The notes under the pieces were generated by a model, which did not search any database, was not told the origin of the DNA, and worked only from the letters and a program-made list of their open reading frames with translations. Below are positions 8,269 through 16,305 of a DNA stretch of 64,000 bases, piece by piece. This DNA comes from Coprovicinus avistercoris. Its GTDB lineage: Bacteria; Actinomycetota; Coriobacteriia; Coriobacteriales; Atopobiaceae. Position numbers and translations under genes: made by a program. The first letter of the stretch is position 1, and every line of letters starts with the position of its first letter. The stretch covers positions 124,001 to 188,000 of the forward strand of contig DVMQ01000017.1 in NCBI GenBank assembly GCA_018714895.1, written 5' to 3'.

Positions 8269-9615
8269 ATGCCTTACGAGCAGCAAAGTATCGACTTTGT
8301 CTTAAGAACAGTTGAAGATCGCGACATTCGTTTTATTCGGCTGTGGTTTACCGATGTTCTCGGTAACCTTAAATCGTTTGCTATTTCTCCTGAGGATCTT
8401 GAAGAGGCATTTGAAGAGGGAATCGGATTTGATGGATCTGCGGTAGATGGATTTGCTGCTCCGCTCGAAGAATCTGATATGCTCGCTTTTCCAGATCCGG
8501 AAACTTTCCAAATGCTTCCTTGGCGTCCTGCGAAGAGCGGCGCTGCGCGCGTATTTTGTGATATTAAAACGCCAGCTCGTTTGCCCTTTGCAGGGGATCC
8601 GCGCTCTTGCCTTGAGCGTATTTTCCGTGAGGCTGATCGTCTAGGATATCTTCTTAACGTTGGCCCTGAACTAGAGTTTTTCTATTTCCGTAGCGATAAG
8701 GATCCGATTCCTATAGATAATGCAGGTTATTTTGACCTCACACCTTATGATTCATCGTGCGACCTTCGCCGCAATACAACACTGATGCTTGAGAAGATGT
8801 CCATTCCTGTGGAGTACTCTCGTCATGCGATTGCGCCTTCTCAAAACAGTATTCAACTTCGTTATGCCGAGGCGCGTACTTGTGCGGACAATATTATGAC
8901 TGCGCGTCATGTCATAAAACAGGTTGCTTTTGATGAAGGCATGTATGCTTCATTTATGCCTAAGCCATTTGATAGTTCACCTGGCTCTGCTCTCTTCCTC
9001 AATCAGTCTTTGCTCAGCCATGACGGTGAAAATCTTTTCTGGGCTGAAGATGCTCCAGGTGGTACGCATCTCTCAAAATTGGCGAAATCTTATATTGCCG
9101 GTATTCTTGCATACGCTCGAGAATTTACTCTCATTACTAATCCGACGGTTAACTCTTATAAGCGCTTAATTCCAACGGGCGAAGTTCCTTGTTATGCAAC
9201 ATGGGGCAGGCGTAACCGTTCGGCTTTGGTACGTATTCCAGCGCATAAACCTGGAAAACATCTTTCCACTCGAATTGAGCTGCGCAGTCCCGATCCTACC
9301 TGCAACCCATACCTTGTATTAGCAGTAACACTTGCTGCAGGCCTTAAAGGTATTGAGGATGGCATGGAGCTTCCAGCTGAAGCAACGCTTGAAGATGCTA
9401 CTTTGTCTCCTTCGGAGCTTGCAGCAAAGGGAATCTCACCTCTTCCACGCGATCTCGGTGAAGCAATAGATGCTTTTGAGAAAAGCGAACTCATGCGTAC
9501 CACTCTCGGTTCGCACATCCATAGCTACCTCGTTGAGGCGAAGCGGCGTGAATGGGAAGAGTACCGTATGCATGTCACAAACTGGGAGCGCGATCACTAC
9601 TACGGAGGGTTTTAA
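8269..9615 (+). CDS. Glutamine synthetase type I homologue with altered metal ligands
   Basis: Overall a GSI-alpha-like protein of 448 residues aligning end to end with B. subtilis GlnA. It has the N-terminal beta-grasp, GPELEFF with Glu134 and Glu136, NPTVNSYKRL, a retained Glu loop (TGEVP), and RIELRSPDPTCNPYL. Three canonical active-site residues differ. The HHEVAPGQHEI region reads RHAIAPSQNSI, so the two metal-binding glutamates (E. coli Glu212 and Glu220) are Ala187 and Ser194. The GMHxN loop reads ALFLN, so the metal/glutamate-site His (E. coli His269) is Phe243. Ordinary glutamine synthesis is therefore doubtful; a regulatory or different ligase role is possible. The ATG follows a GGAGGCG site. 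A strong terminator follows. Confidence 0.85.
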   Translation: MPYEQQSIDFVLRTVEDRDIRFIRLWFTDVLGNLKSFAISPEDLEEAFEEGIGFDGSAVDGFAAPLEESDMLAFPDPETFQMLPWRPAKSGAARVFCDIKTPARLPFAGDPRSCLERIFREADRLGYLLNVGPELEFFYFRSDKDPIPIDNAGYFDLTPYDSSCDLRRNTTLMLEKMSIPVEYSRHAIAPSQNSIQLRYAEARTCADNIMTARHVIKQVAFDEGMYASFMPKPFDSSPGSALFLNQSLLSHDGENLFWAEDAPGGTHLSKLAKSYIAGILAYAREFTLITNPTVNSYKRLIPTGEVPCYATWGRRNRSALVRIPAHKPGKHLSTRIELRSPDPTCNPYLVLAVTLAAGLKGIEDGMELPAEATLEDATLSPSELAAKGISPLPRDLGEAIDAFEKSELMRTTLGSHIHSYLVEAKRREWEEYRMHVTNWERDHYYGGF

Positions 9616-9666
9616 TCAGTCTGCTGCTAGGTAGAGAAAATCCTTTGAGACTTAAACCAAATCTTT

Positions 9667-9714
9667 CTCGCGGGCTTGCGGATAGGACCTTATCTGTAAG
9701 CCCGCGAGTTTTTT
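9667..9714 (+). terminator. Rho-independent terminator after the GS-like gene
   Basis: An 18-base left arm starting CTCGCGGGCTT pairs with an arm ending AAGCCCGCGAG across a six-base loop, with two or three G-U or mismatched positions, and is followed by TTTTTT. A textbook intrinsic terminator. Confidence 0.9.
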
Positions 9715-9994
9715 GTATTCTCTGTTTTGAGTACACAGCAAAATTGAGATGTGTCAGTTTGATTTCTTTTAAATAGCTCTTATTTTTCTGAAGCGTTTCT
9801 GCAGGCACATGGCATGACGAGAGCGTTACGTTTTGTTGCCAATGAGTAATAACGACCATCGTGAGATGCGTTTCGTTAGCCAAGATAGTTGATGATTTCC
9901 CCCATGCATTACATCGCTTTTGATGTCATGTATTTGCTTTAGCCGGGCTGTCGCATCCAATCAAATGAACTCCATTGCTTAAGGGGGAGATCAT
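9715..9994. other. Intergenic region before the amino-acid transporter
   Basis: No gene was seen in these 280 bases. They hold an imperfect inverted repeat, CATTACATC (9907-9915) and GATGTCATG (9922-9930) around GCTTTT, which could be an operator for the importer. A ribosome site AAGGGGGAG precedes the ATG at 9995. No clear -35/-10 pair was recognised. Confidence 0.4.
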
Positions 9995-10816
9995 ATGACT
10001 TCAACGCCTATCATGAGTCGACGCTCTGTTATGTTAGGAATGCTCGCTGTATGTGCAACAGGCTCTGCGCTTGCAGGTTGTTCCAACAATCAATCCTCTG
10101 CATCTGGTGACGAATCATACACATTGGTAGAGGAAGGTAAGCTCACACTGCTTTCCGACTATGGATATCCAGCGTTAGCAAGCATCGTAGATGGACAGCC
10201 AGAAGGATTCGAAATTGATCTGGTTGGTGCAGTCTGTGATCGTTTGGGATTAGAACCAAATTGGCTCCCTATGCAGAAGTTTGACACCATTATTCCTACT
10301 ATTGAACAGGGCGGAAGGGCCGATATGGCATCTGCCTCAATAACGATTACCGACGAGCGTGCTGAAAGAGTTGATTTTTCAGATCCTTATATGGATTCCA
10401 ACCAGGCGGTTGTAGTTCCAGCGAGCGATGCTGATTCTGTCACAGTCGACTCACTTAATGTAGCCGGAACGCAAGTCGCCGTACAATCTGGAACCACAGG
10501 CGATGCATGGGCTAAAGAAAATCTTCCAAATGCTACGGTAGTTCCCCTAGACGATGCTATTAGCTGTCTTACTGGCTTGCAGACGGGACTCTATCAAGCA
10601 GCAGTTGCTGACTTACCCGCAATGGTCTATCTCATCAATACCTCATATACAGACCTTGCTGTTGGCATTGAGGTTCCAACAGGCGAGCAATACGGTTGGG
10701 CTATCAATAAAGACAATACAGGCCTTACCGCAGCAGTAAATACTGCCTTAGCTGCCTTAATTGAAGAGGGAACGGTAGATGAACTCATGGAGAAGTGGCT
10801 CGGTGAAACCATCTAA
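9995..10816 (+). CDS. Polar amino-acid ABC transporter substrate-binding lipoprotein
   Basis: A family 3 extracellular solute-binding protein of 273 residues. The signal peptide has a lipobox ALAG|C with Cys29 as the lipidated residue. The mature part shows typical PAAT landmarks: GFEIDLVGAVCDRLG, the ligand-site region SITITDERAERVDFSDPY, and VAVQSGTTGDAW. It should bind a polar or charged amino acid outside the membrane and deliver it to the permease at 11024. The exact substrate cannot be read from sequence. The fused arginine-glutamine-histidine type is the broad expectation. Confidence 0.92.
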   Translation: MTSTPIMSRRSVMLGMLAVCATGSALAGCSNNQSSASGDESYTLVEEGKLTLLSDYGYPALASIVDGQPEGFEIDLVGAVCDRLGLEPNWLPMQKFDTIIPTIEQGGRADMASASITITDERAERVDFSDPYMDSNQAVVVPASDADSVTVDSLNVAGTQVAVQSGTTGDAWAKENLPNATVVPLDDAISCLTGLQTGLYQAAVADLPAMVYLINTSYTDLAVGIEVPTGEQYGWAINKDNTGLTAAVNTALAALIEEGTVDELMEKWLGETI

Positions 10817-11023
10817 TCCAGCAACACTTTGAGGTGGGTTGCGGTAGTTGATGCCGTTTGAATAAAAGAGCAATACAAATATTTTAGATTCAGAAACGTA
10901 ACTTTTTTCCCATTTGTGCATAAAAACGGATAGCATATAAGCCTAACCGCAAGAGACGGGATGTGGCACTTCGTCATTGCAAGGAATTGCCATACAGTAT
11001 TGGACCAGTACTTTGGAGCAATT

Positions 11024-12475
11024 ATGAATCTACGATTAGCCAGAAGGACAGGATCGGCTCTAAAGCGACTATTGAGCGCTTTTGTTATTGCCTTTGCCCT
11101 TGTTCTTATCGGTACTACTTTTGGGCCTGTGGCAAGTGCCCAAGCAATGACTACTGAAAAGGCAACTGCTCGTCCGAATGAGGATGGCGGCAGTGGAGTT
11201 ATTGGTGGTATTGATACACGCCTTACCTGGGAGGGTACTGTAGGTTCGGATGAGGAAGTTACTTCAATAACGCTCACCCTGCCTGACGATGCAAATTTTG
11301 ATGACTCTTCGACTCGTATTACGGTGTTGGATGGCTTGAATCGCATTAGCATTGAAGGTACTGCAGAGCCAGCTGGAAATAGCATCGTAGTAACTTTTTC
11401 TGAGCCTATTCCCGCCAATTCTCTGCTCCGTTTAGAGATTACCGGTATGCGGTTCCCTGCAGCAGGTGGAGAGTATGCCGTTTCTGGTTCCTATACAACT
11501 ACTTCGGGCCAGACAATAAGTCTTGAAGATTCAAGCCCGATAGAGATCATGGCCAATACGCCTTTGCAGTCGATCGTGAATTGGCTTAACGAGCAGCCTT
11601 GGGTAGCGGCTTGGAATTCAAACCAGTTCCTGGGCATGTTCCTTCGTCCTCAGCTGCTTGTTACGTCAATGGTTTCTTTGTTTGGCGGCTGGCTTGTTTG
11701 CTTGGCGATTGTTTTTATTGCCTATCCATTTGCAATTGTCTTGGGCCTTGCATTCTCATTCATGAAGATCTCCAAGATACGAATTTTGAGAGCAATTGCG
11801 AGCGTGTATATCAATATCCTGCGTGGTACACCGCTGTTTTTGCAGATCTACATCATGTTCTTTGGTCTCCCAATGATGAATATCAATATTGATAACAACG
11901 TCTTGGGTGTCATTGTTATGGCAGTGAACTCTTCAGCGTATCTTGCCGAAATCTTCCGTGCAGGCATTGAGTCAATTCCAGTGGGTCAATATGAGGCTGC
12001 ATCCTCGTTGGGCATGAATCGTGCGCAGACCATGCTTTCGATTATTTTGCCGCAAACGGTACGTCGCGTACTGCCTACGGTAACAAGTGACTTCATTACT
12101 GCGTATAAAGACACCTCCTTGCTTTCATCGGTAGGCGTCATGGAGCTTATGATGTTCTCAAAGAACCTGACAACGGTTTCGGGCAACATTACTCCATACA
12201 TGGCAGCAGCTATCTTCTATCTCATCGTTACTTTGCCGCTTATTAAAGTTGTTTCTATTGTTGAACGCAGACTTGCACGCTCTGAATCAGGCGCTGGTCC
12301 ACGTCCTGGCAAGGGCACTAAAGTTGTTACGGAGGAAGCTTCTGAGGAGCTTCAATCACTTGGTACCAGCGTTCATTGCGAAACGACACAACCAAAAGAA
12401 CGCAGTGCTTGGGAGATGGCAATGGCACCATTCCGTCCACAAACGACAATGGGAGGCATGAACGATGTTCGGTAA
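11024..12475 (+). CDS. Amino-acid ABC permease with N-terminal secreted domain
   Basis: A 483-residue fusion. Residues 1-39 form a signal peptide (basic start, hydrophobic core, ASA cut site). About residues 40-175 form a beta-rich extracytoplasmic domain ([22 protein letters not shown]). The C-terminal part is a HisM/GlnP-type permease with about five helices and the EAA loop [20 protein letters not shown] that docks the ATPase. The ATG at 11024 was chosen over 11 961-type upstream readings because TTTGGAG precedes it and the signal peptide then begins properly. ORF sequence is open upstream to 10961. The extra domain may help capture substrate or position the binding protein. The 3' end overlaps the ATPase gene by 11 bases. 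Confidence 0.88.
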   Translation: MNLRLARRTGSALKRLLSAFVIAFALVLIGTTFGPVASAQAMTTEKATARPNEDGGSGVIGGIDTRLTWEGTVGSDEEVTSITLTLPDDANFDDSSTRITVLDGLNRISIEGTAEPAGNSIVVTFSEPIPANSLLRLEITGMRFPAAGGEYAVSGSYTTTSGQTISLEDSSPIEIMANTPLQSIVNWLNEQPWVAAWNSNQFLGMFLRPQLLVTSMVSLFGGWLVCLAIVFIAYPFAIVLGLAFSFMKISKIRILRAIASVYINILRGTPLFLQIYIMFFGLPMMNINIDNNVLGVIVMAVNSSAYLAEIFRAGIESIPVGQYEAASSLGMNRAQTMLSIILPQTVRRVLPTVTSDFITAYKDTSLLSSVGVMELMMFSKNLTTVSGNITPYMAAAIFYLIVTLPLIKVVSIVERRLARSESGAGPRPGKGTKVVTEEASEELQSLGTSVHCETTQPKERSAWEMAMAPFRPQTTMGGMNDVR

Positions 12476-13337
12476 GAAATTGCATCCCGGTTCAACACGT
12501 CGCGCACCGAAAGTTCCCGATGCTTTGCCGGCTGATGAAGCTGCGCGCATAGCATTTGATCGAGATAAAGAGCTCTCACGCCATCACTTTGTCGAGGGCG
12601 AGCATCCAATGATTCGCATTGAGCATCTCAATAAGTCGTTTGATGATAATGAGGTTCTCACTGATGTTAATCTTGATGTTTGGCCTGGCGAAGTAGTGGT
12701 TGTGTTAGGTCCTTCGGGTTCTGGTAAGTCGACCATGCTGCGTTGCATTAACTTGCTTGAAACCCCCACAGCGGGCCATATCCTTATCGAAGATAAAGAA
12801 ATTACGGGCTCTCCAAAAACGGACATTAATCACCTTCGTCGTGAGCTCGGAATGGTATTTCAGAGCTTCAACCTCTTTCCGCATCTTACGGCCAAACAGA
12901 ATGTCATGATTGGCCAAACAAAGGTGCTCAAGAAGAGTAAAGAGGAGGCGGAAAAAGAAGCTCTGCGCCAGCTTGAAGCGGTTGGACTTGCTGATCGTGC
13001 TGACTACAAGCCTTCTCAGCTTTCCGGTGGTCAGCAGCAGCGTGTTGCTATTGCTCGTGCTGTTGCAATGCATCCAAAAGTGCTGCTCTTTGATGAGCCG
13101 ACAAGTGCTCTTGACCCAGAACTTGTTCGTGGTGTTTTGGATGTTATTCGTGATCTTGCGGAAAATGGTGGCATGACTATGGTGGTCGTAACTCATGAGA
13201 TGGGTTTTGCTCGTGATGTTGCCGATCGAGTGGTTTTTATGGAGGGTGGCGTTGTTGTCGAACAAGGCCTTCCAGAGGAAGTATTTGACCATCCAAAGAG
13301 TGAGCGTACCGCTTCGTTCCTGGGAAATATCGAATAA
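12465..13337 (+). CDS. Polar amino-acid ABC transporter ATPase (GlnQ type)
   Basis: The nucleotide-binding subunit of the importer, 290 residues. It has Walker [10 protein letters not shown], the Q-loop [12 protein letters not shown] typical of the polar amino-acid family, signature LSGGQQQR, Walker [15 protein letters not shown] and the switch His in VTHEMGFA. An extra N-terminal stretch of about 48 residues, rich in basic and acidic residues, precedes the usual start [11 protein letters not shown]; translation could also begin there (ATG 12610), but GGGAGG lies just before 12465. It is the third gene of the importer operon. Confidence 0.94.
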   Translation: MFGKKLHPGSTRRAPKVPDALPADEAARIAFDRDKELSRHHFVEGEHPMIRIEHLNKSFDDNEVLTDVNLDVWPGEVVVVLGPSGSGKSTMLRCINLLETPTAGHILIEDKEITGSPKTDINHLRRELGMVFQSFNLFPHLTAKQNVMIGQTKVLKKSKEEAEKEALRQLEAVGLADRADYKPSQLSGGQQQRVAIARAVAMHPKVLLFDEPTSALDPELVRGVLDVIRDLAENGGMTMVVVTHEMGFARDVADRVVFMEGGVVVEQGLPEEVFDHPKSERTASFLGNIE

Positions 13338-13393
13338 TACTTATCTGTTTAGTTATTTACATATTCTGTTAAGAATGGACTTTCAGGTTAATT

Positions 13394-13432
13394 CCACAGG
13401 CCGATGGCATTATGTAAGCCGTTGACCTGTGG
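13394..13432. other. Hairpin between the importer and the GlnR-like regulator
   Basis: CCACAGG pairs with CCTGTGG, with an inner ATGGC/GCCGT stem. There is no T-run after it, so it may be a factor-assisted terminator of the importer operon or part of the regulator's leader. Confidence 0.45.
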
Positions 13433-13515
13433 TATCCTGAGTGTCGTTTATCCCCTGCCTTTAGGAATGTGGCAATACAGTCACATCTTGACGGGGCCTG
13501 GGAAGGGAGAGTTCA

Positions 13516-14190
13516 TTGCATCACAGGAATATCCTGCATATCTCGCGCACGAACCGCCATCATGATCGTATGCGTGAGCTCTCACATGTTCTAGATGTTT
13601 CAACGCTGCTTGCAACTCCAGATACTTTTGAGCAGGCAATCACCAGTGGCCATGACTTTGATTTAGTCATTCTCGATCTTAATGGGGTAGACGATTCCTT
13701 TATTGAGTCGGTGGATGATTATCTTACAGATAATGGCCTTATTCCAATTTTGCTTGTTACCGATGAGGATAAGCTTGGACAACTTCGTTTGCCCGTGCAG
13801 TTTCGAAGCGACTTTATCCTCTCTAATGCTTCTGAAGCAGAGTTTGAAATCCGTGTTTCTCAGCTTCTATGGCCTGGCGAGGAAAGCGTTCCGTCAGATA
13901 TTGTTACAGTTGAAAATATGACAATAAATTTGGCGACGTACCAGGTCTATATCGATGATCATCCTGTTGATCTTACGCTTATGGAGTACTCGCTCTTATC
14001 GTTTTTGGTCACACATCCGTCTCGTGCTTATTCGCGCGATACGCTTTTGCATCGTGTTTGGGGTTTTGAGTATTGCGGCGGTACCCGTACTGTTGACGTA
14101 CATATCAGACGTGTGCGTTCTAAGGTGGGTCCACAGATTGCCTCTCATATCATTACCGTGCGTGGCGTAGGGTACCTCTTTAAACTTTAA
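13516..14190 (+). CDS. Atypical OmpR-family response regulator, GlnR-like
   Basis: A 224-residue orphan regulator with a receiver-like N-terminal half and a winged-helix C-terminal half (LTLMEYSLLSFLVTHP, SRDTLLHRVWGFEY, GGTRTVDVHIRRVRSK). The receiver keeps the central Asp54 (VILDLNG). It lacks the acidic pair near the N-terminus (ISRT instead) and the conserved Lys (FILSNASEAEF where a TKPF-like segment is expected). These features match the phosphorylation-independent GlnR type of actinobacteria. No histidine kinase gene is adjacent. The start is a TTG behind GGAAGGGAGAG. It lies directly after an amino-acid importer and near a GS-like gene, which fits a nitrogen regulator. MtrA/RegX-like roles remain possible. 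Confidence 0.82.
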   Translation: MHHRNILHISRTNRHHDRMRELSHVLDVSTLLATPDTFEQAITSGHDFDLVILDLNGVDDSFIESVDDYLTDNGLIPILLVTDEDKLGQLRLPVQFRSDFILSNASEAEFEIRVSQLLWPGEESVPSDIVTVENMTINLATYQVYIDDHPVDLTLMEYSLLSFLVTHPSRAYSRDTLLHRVWGFEYCGGTRTVDVHIRRVRSKVGPQIASHIITVRGVGYLFKL

Positions 14191-14353
14191 GAATTCCACT
14201 TATGTGCCTCTTAGTTATGATTTCATTTAATTTGGAGTCATGACAGCCAATCTCGTGCGTCTATCTCTTTATATTGGGTACACAGATTCCATAAGGCATA
14301 TTTGTCTTTTGTATCCAAATTTGGCCGTTTGGCTAAGAGAGAGGTGTGTGGCA

Positions 14354-15703
14354 ATGGACAACAACAATCGTCCTCCTGTTCCCCCTGAACAGGAACAACA
14401 AACCCATTCAGCTGCTCCTCCGCTGCATACAGCAAATACGAATCCCTCCCACAAAAAAAAGAATGGGTCTGGGCCATTAACAGTAGTGCTTTCACTTGTT
14501 GCTGCAGTGCTTGGTGCTGCAATCATGTTTGTTGTCTTGAAGTTTACGGGCATGCTTACTCCCATTATCGTCGATGATGGGGAGAGTGCTGCTGGGCAAA
14601 CGATAGAGATCAATGCAACAAATGAAGACGCTACGATCGCTCAAGCAGTAGCTAAAAAGGCGTTGCCTTCCGTTGTTTCGATTTATGTTGAGACGGAAGA
14701 TGGCTATGGCGTGGGTTCCGGTGTCATCCTTGATGAAGATGGCAATATCCTTACGAACTATCACGTTGTTGAGAATGCAGTAAATATCTCAGTAACTATT
14801 GGCGAGAACAGCTATGTTGGTGAGCTTGTTGGCAGCGATCCTTCAAGTGACCTTGCAGTGGTGAAGGCCGATCTTGAGGGAGACTCGGTTACTCCAATTG
14901 AAGTGGGTAACTCTGATGAGCTCGTTGTTGGCGATTGGGTAATGGCTATTGGTAGCCCGTATGGTCTCGATCAGTCAGTTTCGACAGGTATCGTATCTTC
15001 CCTGTATCGCTCGACAATGCTCCCAGGCGCTTCAGGCAACACTATCTATACCAACCTCATTCAGACTGATGCTGCTATTAACCCAGGTAATTCTGGTGGC
15101 GCTCTTGTAGACGATGAGGGCAATCTTGTTGGCATAAACTCAATTATTCAAAGTGAGTCTGGATCCAGCGCTGGTATTGGCTTTGCAATTCCTGGTAACT
15201 ATGCAATTGAGGTTGCTAACGAAATTATCGCTGGTGAGCCTGTCCTGCACGCCTATATTGGCCTGTCTGCACAATCGGTAACCCCTCAAAATGCAAGCCG
15301 TGCTGGTCTGTCGGTGACGCAAGGCGCGTATGTTGCCAGCGTAACCGATGGTGGCCCAGCAGCTAAGGCAGGTATTCAGCAAGGCGATGTCATCGTTAAG
15401 ATAGACGATCAGGATATCGTTTCTGCCGATGGCCTTATCCTTGCTGTTCGCTCTTATGAACCGGGAGATACCGTCAAGGTTACAGTTGTACGCGGTGATG
15501 AAGAGAAGACCTTTGACGTAGAGCTTGGTACCGACGAAGCACTCCAACAGGAGCAGCAGGACGAATCTGATGCATTGTCCTTTGGAAACTTCAATACGAA
15601 CCCAAGTTCCTATGAATCCAGCAGTTCTGAGCAAACAGATGGTCAGGCTTCTCTCACTGCAACTATCCAGGAGCTTGATCCTGATGCAGTAGTGACAATC
15701 TAA
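14354..15703 (+). CDS. HtrA/DegP-like membrane-anchored serine protease with PDZ domain
   Basis: A trypsin-like protease of 449 residues for envelope protein quality control. It has a Pro/Gln-rich cytoplasmic start of about 40 residues, one membrane helix (about 41-62), and a protease domain with catalytic His137 (NYHVV), Asp166 (SSDLAV) and Ser247 (GNSGGAL). A single PDZ domain follows (about 340-425; GAYVASVTDGGPAAKAGIQ), then a Gln/Ser-rich tail. Earlier in-frame starts to 14240 exist, but the ATG at 14354 follows GAGAGG and gives the expected N-terminus. The gene is transcribed alone, with a strong terminator behind it. Confidence 0.93.
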   Translation: MDNNNRPPVPPEQEQQTHSAAPPLHTANTNPSHKKKNGSGPLTVVLSLVAAVLGAAIMFVVLKFTGMLTPIIVDDGESAAGQTIEINATNEDATIAQAVAKKALPSVVSIYVETEDGYGVGSGVILDEDGNILTNYHVVENAVNISVTIGENSYVGELVGSDPSSDLAVVKADLEGDSVTPIEVGNSDELVVGDWVMAIGSPYGLDQSVSTGIVSSLYRSTMLPGASGNTIYTNLIQTDAAINPGNSGGALVDDEGNLVGINSIIQSESGSSAGIGFAIPGNYAIEVANEIIAGEPVLHAYIGLSAQSVTPQNASRAGLSVTQGAYVASVTDGGPAAKAGIQQGDVIVKIDDQDIVSADGLILAVRSYEPGDTVKVTVVRGDEEKTFDVELGTDEALQQEQQDESDALSFGNFNTNPSSYESSSSEQTDGQASLTATIQELDPDAVVTI

Positions 15704-15733
15704 AGCTCATTACTGGACAAGGTGCTTGTCGCT

Positions 15734-15764
15734 AAAACCCGCCAGTTTTGCTGGCGGGTTTTTC
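15734..15764 (+). terminator. Rho-independent terminator after htrA-like gene
   Basis: AAAACCCGCCAG and CTGGCGGGTTTTT form a perfect stem around a TTTTG loop, ending in a run of T. Clear intrinsic terminator. Confidence 0.92.
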
Positions 15765-15821
15765 TGTAAGAACAAATGTCTATGAGGTAAAGAAACAGCT
15801 CGTCCAGGTCAGTCTCTTTTG

Positions 15822-15849
15822 TTTACAGCATACCCCCATAGGGTATAGA
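15822..15849 (+). promoter_or_regulatory. Promoter of the copper operon
   Basis: TTTACA (15822-15827) and TATAGA (15844-15849) are separated by 16 bases, a good sigma-70-like promoter. The first CsoR palindrome covers the spacer and touches the -10, so repressor binding would block RNA polymerase. Confidence 0.65.
15830..15846. promoter_or_regulatory. CsoR operator 1 (imperfect)
   Basis: ATACCCCCATAGGGTAT, a G/C-tract palindrome of the CsoR type, overlapping the -10 of the operon promoter. It has arms ATACCC and GGGTAT around a five-base centre. Start-to-start distance to the second operator is 34 bases. Confidence 0.75.
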
Positions 15850-15863
15850 ATAGAGAAATAAGA

Positions 15864-15880
15864 ATACCCCTAAGGGGTAT
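15864..15880. promoter_or_regulatory. CsoR operator 2 (perfect palindrome)
   Basis: ATACCCCTAAGGGGTAT is a perfect palindrome with eight-base arms around a central A, matching the known TACCCC/GGGGTA architecture of CsoR sites. It lies between the promoter and the csoR start codon. Confidence 0.85.
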
Positions 15881-15897
15881 TTATAAAGGGGGATACC

Positions 15898-16242
15898 ATG
15901 GCAACTGATGTAACAGCAGAAAATGAAGATCAGATGTCTGTGCTTGCCTGCTCACAGTGTGGCGAGTTGAAACATACGCCTCGATCGTCAGAGCTTAAGA
16001 CAGATGTAACGAAACGCATCAATCGTGCAATTGGTCAGCTTAACGGTATTAAGACCATGATTGAAAACGATAGATATTGTGGCGATGTTCTTACGCAGCT
16101 TGCTGCGGTCGAATCGGCTGTGAAGGCTATTTCACGCGTAGTTATGCGCGATCACCTGGAAACATGTGTGGTGGAGCGTGTGCAAGCTGGTGATACTGAG
16201 GTAATCGAAGAAGTAATGGGTTTATTTAAGAAGTTTATGTAG
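15898..16242 (+). CDS. csoR: Copper-sensing transcriptional repressor CsoR
   Basis: A 114-residue DUF156-family all-helical repressor. The Cu(I) ligands are in place: Cys61 (RYCGDVLTQ), His86 and Cys90 (HLETC). About 35 extra residues precede the conserved helix and contain a CSQCG motif that could be a further metal site. It should repress its own operon, with CopA, at the two palindromes just upstream and release on copper binding. The ATG follows AAGGGGG. The copA gene begins 63 bases downstream. Confidence 0.95.
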   Translation: MATDVTAENEDQMSVLACSQCGELKHTPRSSELKTDVTKRINRAIGQLNGIKTMIENDRYCGDVLTQLAAVESAVKAISRVVMRDHLETCVVERVQAGDTEVIEEVMGLFKKFM

Positions 16243-16305
16243 TCCGCTCAGTGGCATTTGTAAAAACGCCCTGCCTTTACGTCGCTTTTGCGAGAAGGAA
16301 ATAGT

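Noticed and set aside
12705..13292. 195-codon minus-strand frame opposite the amino-acid transporter ATPase
   Set aside because: Lies opposite Walker and signature motifs of a conserved gene and encodes no recognisable fold.
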